Source: Limonium bicolor (Eukaryota; Streptophyta; Magnoliopsida; Caryophyllales; Plumbaginaceae). Taken from it: a stretch of 64,000 bases of DNA. The position numbers were made by a program, and so were the translations under genes. This document shows, piece after piece, positions 1-12,182 of the stretch (position 1 is the stretch's first letter; each line of letters begins with the position of its first letter). The stretch spans positions 462,735,827 to 462,799,826 of the forward strand of contig CM041777.1 in assembly GCA_023374045.1 (NCBI GenBank), given 5' to 3'. The notes below the pieces were generated by a model. The model did no database searches. It was not told where the DNA came from and saw only the letters and a program-made list of their open reading frames with translations.

Positions 1-1450
1 CTTAACACTTATAACATTTCCTTTTGGTTTTCCAAGTGGTGTTTCACCTTAAATGACCACTACACTAAGATGCTTCCTCACCTTCATAACACCATCTCCC
101 AAGCATCTCCTTTTACTAAGTAAATCCTCTTTTCACAACTTCTTGAATCCCTTTCTCAAAACCTTACCTAAACACCATTCCTTCCTTGTACATCAACATT
201 CCTAACCTTAAACAAACTTCTCCATGACTTTAATACATTCTCAATAACACACATTGAATTCCTAGAACTTCCAAGATAATACCTAAATCCGTGTATCACT
301 CTAAATCACCTTAGCACATGTTTTCTTCCCTAGTAAAACATTTATCCCTTCCTAACATATCCTAGTTCACCAAAGTTCATTTAAGCACTTACAACTCCTT
401 ATACATTATACAAATTTTGCCATAGCTTCTCTTGTATATACTCACATCCAAACACTTAGGTTTTTACCTTATTTCATTCAAGAACACCTAAAATCCATCA
501 AACACATTTTTATACACAAACTTCACACATTTAGCACTACATCACAATATAGTGCATAACTTAAATTGCTTGGCACTTAGGCCCTTAAGTTGCATAAACC
601 TTAAACACTGAATTTCCCACATAAATAATGCCTTTGACCTGCAAATACACCCAACAATACATATGCCCTTAATAAACTCTTTGAGAGCATTTCACTAGGT
701 CATTGACCTTTGGCTCCTTAGATAATTTTAACCAGCAATATAAGCTCATTTCTCCTAAGGCATTACACCACATTAGGTTAGTATGTTTACCTCTTTTCCA
801 CACAAACTTCTTTCTTGTTTCCTTATAAAACCGGTTAGGTATTTGATTCCTTGTCAACTACTACACAACATACAAGCAATGAAATGAGTATACAAGCTTC
901 AAGCTTAAACTCATCGTAAACCCTAGGTTTACATTGTTTCATAAACATTAATGTAGTTGTTTTACCTTGATCTTTGAAGAGAGTTTGAATATCTATGAAG
1001 AGAGGACTCCACCTAGTCCATAAGAGATTGGAATGAAGCTAGAACAAAGTCACACAAAGAGCTCCATCAATGTACATTTTCGGTCAAGGCAAAAACATGA
1101 AGGAAACTTGATTTTTCTTTAAGATTCCTTACCTAGAAGCAAAGGAGAGTAATAATATGTAGAAACACAAGCTCAAGCTCCATCAATGGTGATTCTCCAT
1201 GGCACCAAAATTGAGCTCTTGAAGATTTGAAATGATAGAAGTGTAGAGCTTGATGAGAGGAAGAGATTGGTGGTGTTTGTTTTTGATTTGGATAAGTGAG
1301 CTAGATTTTACAAGGGGTCAAAGATGGAGTTAATGGTGGTGTTGGTGTATTATCGAGAGAGAACAAGGAGAAGAGAGGTTGAAGAAGAGTGGAACCGTGT
1401 GAAATGAAGAAGGAAATGAGAGAAATGAGATTGGTTTTGCTTTTTGAAGA

Positions 1451-1458
1451 TATTTATA
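1451..1458 (-). promoter_or_regulatory. Candidate LTR TATA box (element A 3' LTR)
   Basis: On the minus strand this reads TATAAATA. A CT-rich leader-like stretch follows it in the element's direction, as expected for a U3/R boundary. The matching site in the 5' LTR is at 29454-29461. No transcription start can be proven from sequence. Confidence 0.45.
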
Positions 1459-1788
1459 ACTTAAAGCAAATAGTAACCTATGAGTCATCTTTATTTACTT
1501 AACAAGTTAACATGTTTGGTGACTCATTACTACAAAAACCGGCCCCATTTATATCACTAAGGGTATTTTAGTCTTTGTTTGTCAATTTAATTACTTATGA
1601 TAACATATGTTACAAACTAGCTTATAAAAATCACTATTCACAAAAACAAGGCACATAGAAGTGAAATTTTTGATTTCCCATTGATATAGACTTCCAAATG
1701 TGATACTATATAGTACACATGTTAATTAAAGAGTAATGATGGACATTTAGCCATTCAAAACTCATTTACAAGACAATTTTTCAAAAAC

Positions 1789-1812
1789 GTGCTTTAAGAC
1801 TCCTTAAAGCAC
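1789..1812. repeat. U3 hairpin with 10-bp arms
   Basis: Perfect inverted repeat with arms GTGCTTTAAG and CTTAAAGCAC around loop ACTC. Most family LTRs carry it or a near copy (D copy at 53613-53636), and the LTR of element E has a weaker version. Confidence 0.7.
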
Positions 1813-2247
1813 ATTTTGTGTTTTAACTTGTTTTCAAGCTTGGTTTTCTTTAGAAATTGATTTAATATGTTCATTAACATATAAATAAGGTATAGGTATG
1901 ACCATTAGGTCTTATACAAATTTATCCCAAGCTTAGAGCACTTTTAGCCCATATTGACCTTAAGGTATTTATTTATGTTTTGTTTAGTTCCAATGTCTAC
2001 CAAGGTTCTCTAAGGACTTAATTTGCCTTATTAAATCATAATTGAATATTATTAAGTCTTGGTAGGCTCTTTGGGTCCTAACCAAGTTCACTCATAGCTT
2101 AGAGCATGTTTTTGCTCAAACTGTATCTTAGTGCTTTATTGCATTTACTATGGTTTAAATTGTTCACTGATGTTTCTAAGGCACTTTTTAGCCTTTACAT
2201 ATCATAGTTTGATATTTAAACCACATATCGAGGTTTGGGGTATTTCA

Positions 2248-2264
2248 ATCTACCCCCCTTAAAA
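2248..2264 (-). promoter_or_regulatory. Polypurine tract of element A
   Basis: The complement reads TTTTAAGGGGGGTAGAT and abuts the LTR start TGAAATACCCC. This is where plus-strand priming is expected. The same tract flanks the 3' LTRs of B (16790) and C (39936). Confidence 0.85.
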
Positions 2265-2367
2265 GAACTTCGTCCTCGAAGTTCACATTTCCCACACATC
2301 ATTAGATTAGAATACGGGGATTACTTATAGCCATAAAACTTCCATAACCAAACACACTTTACATCAC

Positions 2368-2600
2368 AACCTCGGACTTAATGGTCCGGGCAACACATTC
2401 ACATCCACACATAACATAACATATTCACATGATAACCTCGGACTCAATGGTCCGGGTATCTTAACAACATTTACACATACATAACAACCCCTTTGACTCA
2501 ATGGTCTTGGGTAACATAACAACCTTTAGACACATAGGTCTATGTAACACCACACATTTAGACTCATAGGTCTTAATAGCATACACTTTTAGAACTCGAG
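2368..2600. repeat. Degenerate tandem CGGAC..GTCCG repeats
   Basis: Five or six diverged units spaced about 40-75 bp apart. The best units read CTCGGACT..ATGGTCCGGG, a short hairpin with arms CGGAC and GTCCG. Later units decay to TTGACTC..GGTCTTGG and TAGACTCATAGGTC. The same block occurs in B (16908-17155) and C (40050-40315). Confidence 0.7.
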
Positions 2601-3066
2601 GTCAAAATAACATTTATTACACATACCACACAACATGTCATAGCATGTATAACAATCAAAAATATCTTTGATATACACTGTGATCCCGCAGGACCCGGTC
2701 GCGATGGACACCTTCCGTCCCCGTGCCTTTGGGAGGTCAAAACAATCACTTAAATTTGAAATTTTTCCTTGTGAGGTTAAGTAAGAGAACTTTAATTATG
2801 TAAAGAATCTATCGACGTTTTATAAATACCAATCCAAAATCCTTTTTGAAAACACACACAACTCCAAGTCTAACTTATGCTTTTTGTTTCTTTTCTTAGC
2901 GTGGTTATTTGTGACCACTTATAGGGAGCTTCAAGAGTCATCCAACCCTGATGTGATCAGCATCAGTGTTGAACTATCCTTCCACTCCAATTTGTGTTCG
3001 GCTTCCCTTGATCGCATGCAAATCAAGTTCCACTTCCCACTTCATTTTCAAGCATCAAATAAGTCA

Positions 3067-3071
3067 CTCAT
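3067..3071. repeat. Target-site duplication (left) of solo LTR: CTCAT
   Basis: CTCAT precedes the LTR and is repeated at 7715-7719 after it. In B (near 17635) and C (near 40780) the same site is uninterrupted and has a single CTCAT. Confidence 0.9.
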
Positions 3072-6000
3072 TGTAACACCCCAACCACCACCGTACACTT
3101 AACAACACATTGCAGCGGAAACTCAACTCATCACATTACTTATTTCAATGGTGTTACACGCCGTTAACCACCCACGTGGCTAACAAGGCTAATACATGTA
3201 CTTTGTATCGGTCTGATGGACTAGACTCCCGAGCAACTACACGTTACATTTGCTTCCCTTAACAACACCCATATACTTATTACATTCCAACCGTACCGAG
3301 TATTTACAAACTAATGCCGATAACAATTTCGGTCTTACTACGCCTACAATGCTTACGCCATTTAAATGGCTACCCATGTATAAACATCTACCCCGTCCTA
3401 CTCTCGAACGGCTTCCAGCTCCTTGTACCTGAAATAGAAAAGGAGAGAAAGGGTGGCCCCCAAGGGGCTCAGCACCTTTGCTGGTATGGTAATCCCGCAG
3501 CCCACATGCTACCGGGCCACGCACAACTAATTGTCGTCTTAGTATGCGGTTGATAATATTTAAATCATGCATACAAGCCATAAACATACAACACATAACA
3601 TTTCGCCTCAATGGGCTCAACCTATAACCAACACATCCACACTTAACAAATCATCCAATGATTCCTTTAACCCTAGAGTGGCTCTCCTCTAAAACGGAGC
3701 TACTTCCTTAATGAACGACACGTACCCATTAATCGGGTTATCCTTAAACGCCTCTTGTCATAACTGGGATTCATTTCCATGATCCACACACTCCATATCC
3801 TACAACATATCTCATTCCTCACATAACAAACATAACCAAACCTTTCTTGTTTCGGCGCACACCTGATAACATCGTATTCATTTTAAGCACCTAACGTATA
3901 CATATCATAGCATAGCAAGAGAAATTGCCTAGCACAATATCAACACAAACGCCATAAGATCGGTTCACACAAGGAACCTTCCATTATAGTTAGTATATAT
4001 ATAGTGAGCCTAGAGATTATTGTCAATCTCATGCTAAGCTCGTTACCAACCTCGTTACCGTCCAGTTATATCGAACGGTTAACTTAAACCCAAGGTGTGT
4101 CGGATATAGTAATCCCAAGCACACCGAAATAACATACGTATGCCCCTGTGGCCCGACGTGAGTCAGTAACTAGCTTTGGATAAGCTAAGGGAAGGTAGAA
4201 ACCAAATTGGAATACCACCTATACATACACCAAGAGAGCCAAACTGGATATGATATCGACTCCCGTCCATCACACGCGTGGCCGGAACAACCGGACTCCT
4301 CACCCCCCATTAGTACATATACACTTATAAACAAGTAGTTAGAGATCCATCATGGAGCCTACCACATCCACACGCCATACGGTATCATAACCGAGTTAAG
4401 CACACAAGGGAGGTTCACACACTTGCATACAACAACAATATCCAACTAACTCACACATAGCCGTGGTTAGAACGTTCCCAAGGTTTGGGCCGTCAACTCC
4501 GAATATCGATCACTCATGTGTTCCTAGATTTGGTTAGCTAAGGTTTAACACATATTTGAGGTTAAATGGTATCGGAGGCCAAATTCGCCACATAAATGAA
4601 TTACTATAAACTCATTACATGTTTTAATCTTACAAGGTGGCAAACACTCAGTAAAACATATTGGCATACAAGCCGGTGTAATCCGGTAGGACACAGGTTG
4701 CAAGAAAACCATACCTGTCACCAGAGTCCACTTTACCACGTCCACTTATGTTCCTCGAGCAATTCTCGAACAACTGATAACATTACATGTACTTTTATTA
4801 ACATCGGGGTAGCATGATTATTTAATGTCTAATGCTTATAACTTTTACCCCGTTAACTTAGTTACATAACTTCACTCTTTAACTTGTTTTACTTTTACAT
4901 TTCAATACAACTTTTTACCCACTTAATTGTCATTAAAACTCACCTAACATGTCCTTAACAACTTTATAACATCATTACTAATCAATCCCCATCATTACAT
5001 ATCATTTCATAACCTTAACCCATGTTTTTGGTCCGACCGGACTTACCGACCGGACTTGTCCATGTCCGGTCGATTCCAGAACATATTTCCGCCAAAATTT
5101 TCTACTCCGACCGACCTTGTAAGTCCGGTCGCATGTTCGGTCTTTTCCCGAGAGTTTCTTCCCTTTGGAAATTTAGCCCGACCGGACTTGCCAAGTCCGG
5201 TCCTATGTCCGGTCCATTCCAGAAGCTAATTCTCGCAGGGTAAACTGGGCCCGACCGAACTTGCAAGTCCGGTCGCAAGTCCGGTCTGCCCCAAATCTTT
5301 GTTTCCTTTTTACACTCAACTCCAAACTTCACCCCATATGACCTAGTACATCCTAACCTCATTTGAGCACTTCAAACACACCTTAAGATATCCTTAAACA
5401 CTCACAAAACTCTTTTTCTAATTCCTTAAACCTTTACTTATATCTTCACAAAATTTCTAACACTTACAATGTTTTCTCCTAGTTTCTTAAGTGGTGTTTC
5501 ATCCATAATAACCTCTATACCAAAGTGTTTCCTCACCATCATAACATCATCTCCCAAGCATCTTCTCTTACTAACCAAATCTTCTTTTCACAACTCCTTA
5601 AAGTTCCTTTCTCAAAACCTTATCTATACATTATTCCCACCTTGCACATCACATAACCTAAACCTTAAACAAACTTCTCCAAGACTTTAATACATTCTCA
5701 AAAACACATATTGAATTCCTAGAACTTCCAAGACAATGCCTAAATCCTTATAGCACCTTAGAACACCTTAATGCATGTGTTCTTCCTTAGTGAAGCATGT
5801 ATCCATTCTTAACAATTCCTAGTTCACCCAAGTTCATTTAAGCACTTAGAATTCCTTATACATTTTACAAATTTCGCCATGGGTTCTCTTTGCACATCAT
5901 CATTCCATAACTCATAGTTTTCACCATTAAACACTCAAGAACACCTAATTCCATCAAGAACACTATCACTCACAAAACTTCACCAAATTTACACTACATC

Positions 6001-7714
6001 ACAATATAGTGCATAATTAAACTTGCTTGGCACTTAGGCCCTTAAATAACATGGCTCTTAGGCCCTTAAATTGCATAATCCTTAAACACTGAATTTCCAC
6101 AATACATAAGCCTTTGACCTGCAATTACACACACCAAGACATATGTTCCTTTACTAATCTCCTTGAGAACACCTTACTAAGTCATTCACCATTTGCTCTT
6201 TAGGTAGTTTTAGCAAGCATTATAAACTCATTTCTCCTAAGGCATTAAACCACATTGAGATAGCATATTTACCTCTTTTCCACTCAAACTTCTTTCTTGT
6301 TCCTCTTAAAACCGGTAAGGCATTCCCTCCTTGTCAACTACTTAACAATATACAAACATCATAATGAGTTTTCAAGCTTTAAGCTCCATCTCATTGTAAA
6401 CCCTAATTACATATATGTTTTAACACACCAAGGTAATTGTTTTACCTTTGAATGGAAAGAGAGCTTGAATGAGTATCAAGAGAGGACTCCTCCTAGCCCT
6501 TGGAAGATTTAAATGAAGCTAAAACAAGAAAAGAGAAGACACCATTACAAGGTGCATTTTCGGTCAACACCAAAAATGAAGGAAATGGAGTTTTCTTTGG
6601 TTTTCCTTACCTTGAAGCAAAGGTGATCAACAAGGCATAAAAATATTATCAAGCTCCTTCCATGGAAGTTATCCTTGGCACCGAAATGGTGGTTTTGATG
6701 ATTTGAAAAGACAATGTTGTAGAGCTTGCTCCAACTAAGAGAACGGTAGTCTCGGAATTAAATTCGGAGCATGGAGTCATAAGTTACAAGTGAAGAAGGA
6801 TGAAGAATGATATGGTTCTGTTGGAAACCGATGGAGAGAGGAGGAAGAAGATGGCCACCGTGGGAAATGAAAGGAAAGAAGAGAATGAGGAGATAAGTTT
6901 GCCTTTGTTAAGATATTTATGTATAAAGCAAAAATAGTACTTTACTTTAAGCTTTACTTTACTTATTTGATTTCTTTTACAAGTTGGTGACTCACACCTT
7001 GAAAAACCGGCCCCCATTTAGTTAGAAGGGTACTTTAGTCCTTATTTGTCAATTTAATTACTTATAACATTATATGTTACAAACTAGCTTATAAAAATCA
7101 CTATTCACAAAACAAGGCACATAGAAGTGAAATTTTTGATTTCCCATTGATATAGCCACCCAAATGTGATACTATATAGTACACATGTTAATTAAAGAGT
7201 AATGATGGACATTAGCCATTCAAACTCATTTACAAGACAATTTTTCAAAAACGTGCTTTAAGACTCCTTAAAGCACATTTTGTGTTTTAACTTGTTTTCA
7301 AGCTTGGTTTTCTTTGGTACTTGATTTAATATGTTCATTAACATATTTATAAGGTATAGGTATGACCATTAGGTCTTTTACAAATTTATCCCAAGCTTAG
7401 AGCACATTTTAGCCCTTATTGACTTTAAGGTACTTATTTGTGTTTTGTTTGGTTTCATTGCCTACCAAAGTTTCCTAAGGACTTAATTAGCCTTATAAAG
7501 TCATAATTAAATATTATCAAGTCTTGGTAGGCTCTTTGGGTCCTAGCCAAGTTCACTCCAAGCTTAGAGCATGTTTTGCTCGAACCGTGTCTCAGTGTTT
7601 TATTGCGTTTTAACTATGGTTTTAAACTATGCACTGATGTTCCTAAGGCACTTTTTAGCCTTTAGATACCTTATTTTAACATTTAAACAACATACCAAGA
7701 TTTGGGGTATTTCA
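3072..7714 (-). mobile_element. Solo LTR of the same family inside element A
   Basis: A complete 4643-bp LTR with TG..CA ends on the plus strand (TGTAACACCCC to GGGGTATTTCA). It has no adjacent primer site or polypurine tract of its own, and a perfect 5-bp duplication flanks it. The expected origin is insertion of a full element followed by LTR-LTR recombination that removed the internal region and one LTR. Its hairpin cassette is a type not seen in the other LTRs here. No coding capacity was recognised. Confidence 0.92.
5031..5287. repeat. Variable hairpin cassette, type 1 (solo LTR)
   Basis: Four tandem units, starting near 5031, 5107, 5178 and 5250, each carry an inverted repeat such as CCGGACTTGC/CAAGTCCGG. 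AT-rich spacers separate them. The cassette starts right after a conserved TGTTTTTGGTCC, about 1.95 kb from the LTR edge. Translated frames over it (5022-5243 and 5102-5362) are repeat artefacts. Confidence 0.85.
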
Positions 7715-7719
7715 CTCAT
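7715..7719. repeat. Target-site duplication (right) of solo LTR: CTCAT
   Basis: Second copy of the CTCAT duplication. Element A internal sequence resumes immediately after it, in register with the uninterrupted copies in B and C. Confidence 0.9.
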
Positions 7720-10700
7720 TTCCAATTTCTATCTTTTAAATCATTCTAGTCATGATCATAACATCTCCAAGGGATAGAACTTCGTCTATCAGTTATTTCC
7801 ATTCACTTTAATGTTGTTACCTAGGGAATCTCATTCTCACTAGGTTCTATGTCAGTTTCGTATTCTTTCATGAATCACTATATAGTATATATATACATAC
7901 ATATTTTATCAAAATACAACACACCATTTCACATTTATACACTGTCGGGGTTTTAGTTCCCCAGGAGTTTCTCTACTCCCCACACTTGTACCATCACACA
8001 CAACTGTTGATAAATCAACACACTTATCACAATGGTATTCGCATTTCTGTGCGCAATTACCACAATTAAACCATGAATGAATGCGTATGTTTACGTAACA
8101 CACGCACCAATCATCAAAACAAATTATTCTGTGCTATGCACAACATAAATCACGTACACTTGTACGGTAATACACACTAAGTGGTTTTGCGCTCTACCCC
8201 CCTTAAAAGAGATTACGCCCACGTAATCAATCACTAAACATCGGTTTTGAGGTTCTACCGTCGTGAAGTGTTTTAACTTTCACGCGGTCGATTATACAAT
8301 GGATTCTGATTAGTGGATCTTAACCATATTGGCGGTTTAGTCCCTAAACCAAGAATTCTCATTGGAGTTTATTTAAACTCTTAGTTAGTTTCGATTCTGG
8401 CCTGTTAGGCTTCTAGGCGTTAATAATTAGCCATTCACTCGTGTTCACTATGTACATTCAACACTTGCATCACTGGCTCACTAGTTTCTGCTGCGAAACT
8501 CTAATAACTGTAGAGCTTAATTGCCCCATTTGTTATTCTTACTGTATTGTACATCCCCAATTGTCACCTTCATCTTGGTAACAATGGTTTCTCATCTGAC
8601 GCGTGGTATCTCTTACCGTTAGTGAATTCGGTGAGTTATAAACTTTTTATCCACCTCCATAACAATTTACTGTGTATACAGTTATGTATTTCACAATGAT
8701 TGACTTGTTCTCTTCCGACTTACTGTCGGTTGAGATTGAGCTACTACCTAGTGTGTAGTGCTCTCTCAGCTATTTACAACATTTGGGGTATATTCCATAC
8801 CGATATTTGGCAGTTAGTGCTACTGTAGTCACTTACTGTTAATCATGTCTCCACATTTGGTTTTGTACAAGTACTCCTTTATTGGTGCGGCCTTGCATCT
8901 CCTATGCATCGGCCATTATAACATTATTCCTCCACAATTAACATGTTTCCAATTCCTAGCTATCCCACTCGACCATTACTGCGCAAGTGCAATACCAAAA
9001 CACTCAGTCATACAGAGTGCAGAGGCGTAAACTCTTGACAGTAAATCCCTTATGCGATTCGCCATGGAATTCACACTGAGTTCCTCATCACATAGTACCT
9101 ACCACTGGCTTATTGCCCAGTCTGTTTAAATCACTTATCTTGCATCTCCACTGAGTTAATTCATGATTGCTCTTATCTGCCATATCATTATTTAACAACA
9201 CTTATACAACGGTCGCTTACTGCGCATCGTGCTTATTGTATAACATAACACTAACTTGCATGGTATTTACTGTCACATTAACTTCCACACCCATACTTAT
9301 ATTATGGTTCGTCATTCATCTGGATGACTACCGAATGCTCCTTGAGCATCGATCATTCGAGTCACAAGCCGACATTATTCAGCTCGGTGTTTCACTTTAT
9401 ACACACATACTACTAAGCTAACTGCTCTCTTTCAGTAATAACGTCGTCCATCCTTAACATATTTCTTGAACTTGATTAAAACTACCGCTCCTGCGGTCTC
9501 ACAACATCGAGAGGTATCCCCACTCTTAATGCAGTGGTTCGTTTACCACTCTATTCACTTATATTACATAAACTTCTGCAATCAATCTAATTTACATAAC
9601 ATATGTTGCTTGTGGCTTACAAGCCTTATTGCCTTGAGCTGCGCTCATTGTAGGCTGTCCACATACATGTACTTCTTTGTACAACATTACCTAGTTTGGA
9701 TATCATATTGAGCTCCATGACAAGGTCGTTGCATTCCGTTTCCTTTCAGGGATGCCCCTCAGGTTTGTCAGTCCGTCTCTTGACAACTTATGTCTAAATT
9801 GGGTGTTAGTTCAACCCATCGTGTTCTGTCAGGTCATTTCCTGCAACAACTGTTGATGCGAACACCCTTCAAGGATTGCTCCTGGGTGTTGCTAAGTTAT
9901 GCTTTTACATCTGGTTCACACTTATTGGTACATTCCGTTAGCCACGCCATTTTGCGTTCTTAACTGGCTTATTATCTTCTTCTGTGAAGATCAACATTTC
10001 CTGGTAGTGTTGTAGGTACTCATTCTGGGAGTTTCATCCCGTTTGTTACACATTAACCTGTCCATATCAAGCATCTGCCTTGCAATGTATAGGCTGGGTC
10101 ACCGTTCCAGTTATCATGTTTATCCTTGAGGCTCCTTAAGACGTATAAGATGTCTTTTCATTACAGTTGGTGCACTTCGCACCTCCTGACTCTCAAACAT
10201 TTCCTTGAAATGAATTCACTAATCATTTTAATCTCGTTAACTTGATCAGGTTCTTTTGTTTTAACCATTCCTTGCAATCCTTAGCTCTTGTTTGATTTAT
10301 ACTGCTGACCGTAGACGGAGTCGACTACTTCCCGTGTTTCGGACTCCACTCGTATACATATGTGGGGTACCATACTGATACATTGCTACCTACCCAACTA
10401 ACCCATAAGTAGGTCTGTCAGGCCCACAAGCTCCTATCGGAGTGCGGTCGTCCCACAATTCAGTTGGTACACTCGTAGTGTCCGTCACACGCCTAGGTGA
10501 AGTATTCTGTTGTCAACTCCCTTATATTGTCCCGTGACAATATTCATTCCTTGCTTCTCGAACTTAATCGAGGGAAAGTTTATCCACTGTTGTATCTTTA
10601 TCAACTGCCCTTGGTTTTTACTGATTTGGTTTAAAAGAAGGTTGGAAAGAAGTGTTGGTTTGAAAGAAAATCTGGTTTTGAAAAGAAAATGGTTTGAATA

Positions 10701-11718
10701 AATCTGGGTTGAAAGAAAATTTTCATGGTTTCACAACATCTTCTTACCTTAACCAAGTCTAGCTTCTTGCTGACTGGTGTATTACAATTACAGAGGTTAG
10801 GCTATCAAGCCCTTCCATGGTCATAATGATCCGTTTAACTTCATGGTACTTTACTAAGTACCCTGTGGTGGTTATAAATTTCCCGAATAGCCCTGTTATA
10901 GCAGCACTTGCTATGGCAAGTGCGCCATACTAACTGGCTATCGGTTCAACACATACTGGTTGTGGTATTGTTTTTACCCATATTGTCATCAGTGGCCTTG
11001 TTGGCCCTCACTGATCTTACTGCCTTGGTAATAACTCCTCTAGGTGACTTCTCACTGTCTTCACATGATATTATCAACTGGGGTGTCTCCCATTCTTGGA
11101 GTTCCCGTTTACTTAGTATTGTTTCCTCTTCGTAGCCCGTTCCACGCATTTGTCGTGGTTACTGAGACTTGTCTCTTGTTTGGGTACTACGTTGTAGTTC
11201 CTTAGTTGGTTGGTATACCGTTGGTGTATTATTTAACAACTGTGGTTCCGTAGACACTTGTCTCGGGTTCATTATTCCACTTCTTGCCTGTTGCACGGTT
11301 GGTGCGTTGCAAGCTGGTTGTTCTCGACTGCTCAGCATGTCGACCCAGGTTGCCGAAATTCTATTCTCTTATACACAAGATTCTTCATTCCTTGTTATGA
11401 ATGCGGTTAGCATCGTTCAGATGCGCACCGTCTCCGGGATTCCCAGTTTTCGGGATCTACCATATGATAGGTTCTCTGTTCTCATAGAGGTACTTAATAA
11501 CAGCCAGATCGGGTTTCCCGAGTATGAGAGGACTTTCATCTCTCTGGCGATCTTTCCCAAGTTATAAAACAGGGATTTTGGAGGGTGGGAAGGATATTGT
11601 AGGTTTCCAGTACACACTGGTAATACCTAACTAGCGTATCTCTCATGCTATCACTCAACCCTTAACCCAATTTACTAAAATCTTAACTCGGTACTTCCTA
11701 AGCTCGGTAATCCAGTCA
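7720..11718 (-). mobile_element. Element A internal region, PBS side
   Basis: About 4 kb of internal sequence homologous throughout to B (17643-21548) and C (40785-44804). No retroviral-type motif was found on either strand: no YVDD, no zinc knuckle, no integrase HHCC. The longest frame, 11169-11567, is antisense to the element and overlaps conserved non-coding DNA. The region is rich in short inverted repeats. It is best read as the body of a non-autonomous element that supplies only cis-acting RNA sequences. Confidence 0.75.
10904..10923. repeat. GCACTTGC hairpin (element A)
   Basis: Perfect 8-bp inverted repeat GCACTTGC / GCAAGTGC with loop TATG. It recurs in B (loop TG), D (7-bp stem) and twice in E downstream of gag. 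Confidence 0.75.
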
Positions 11719-11745
11719 TCAGAGCGATACTTCGCTCTGATACCA
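11719..11745 (-). promoter_or_regulatory. Primer-binding site and overlapping hairpin of element A
   Basis: The minus strand reads TGGTATCAGAGC (11734-11745), matching the 3' end of plant initiator tRNA-Met. Five bases separate it from the LTR. The site runs into a hairpin at 11719-11740 with stem TCAGAGCGA / TCGCTCTGA and loop AGTA. Confidence 0.9.
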
Positions 11746-11750
11746 CTTTT

Positions 11751-12182
11751 TGTAACACCCCATCCAACAACAAACACATAATAACAATCTGCAGCGGAAT
11801 ACACACCTCAACAAATAATTTAACTCGTTGGTGTTACACGCCGTTAACCACCCACGTGGCTAACAAGGCTAATACATATACAATGTACCGGTCTGATGGG
11901 CTAAATTCCCGAGCAACTACACATTACTATCCCTTTCCATTAACAACAACAACAACATACTCCTTTCAACTATACCGAGTATTTATAAACTGATGCCATA
12001 ACAATTTCGGTCTACTACACCTACTGTGTATATACACTTAAATGAATACCCATGTACAATGTCTACCCCGTCCTACTCTCGAACGGCTTCCAGCTCCTTG
12101 TACCTGAAATAGGAAAAGAAGAGAAAGGGTGGCCCCCAAGGGGCTCAGCACCTTTGCTGGTATGGTAATCCCACAGCCCACA
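11751..12182 (-). mobile_element. 5' LTR of element A, first part
   Basis: The LTR starts TGTAACACCCC (plus strand) beside the primer site and breaks at 12182, where element B is inserted. It resumes at 26186. It includes the conserved region with a pyrimidine-rich, acceptor-like AG near 12107. Confidence 0.9.
12178..12182. repeat. Target-site duplication (left) of element B: CCACA
   Basis: CCACA lies immediately before the TG of B's LTR and again at 26181-26185 after it. Uninterrupted LTR copies have a single CCCACATGCTA at this place. Confidence 0.92.

Larger units (their letters stand above)
1..2247 (-). mobile_element. 3' LTR of element A (partial, cut by window start)
   Basis: This is the promoter-proximal half of a large LTR read on the minus strand. 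It ends at 2247 with TATTTCA, the complement of the LTR start TGAAATA, and is followed directly by a reverse-complemented polypurine tract. It matches about 28010-30250 (the 5' LTR of the same element) nearly base for base, with scattered single substitutions. It contains the family's conserved U3 motifs and a TATA-like site. No protein is encoded: the frames are short and AT-rich. The outer part of the LTR, with the left target duplication, lies outside the window. Confidence 0.9.
2265..3071 (-). mobile_element. Element A internal region, PPT side
   Basis: Non-coding internal DNA between the polypurine tract and the solo-LTR insertion point. It matches the corresponding parts of B (16807-17638) and C (39953-40780). 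It contains degenerate tandem repeats with GTCCG/CGGAC and a conserved GC-richer patch near 2680-2740. The short frame at 2884-3102 is antisense to the element and is not credible as a gene. Confidence 0.75.

Noticed and set aside
5022..5362. Overlapping Arg/Pro/Gly-rich frames on both strands
   Set aside because: They are translations of the palindromic hairpin cassette; other cassette types give unrelated peptides at the same position.
11169..11567. 132-codon frame in element A
   Set aside because: It is antisense to the element, broken in B and C, and has no recognised domain.
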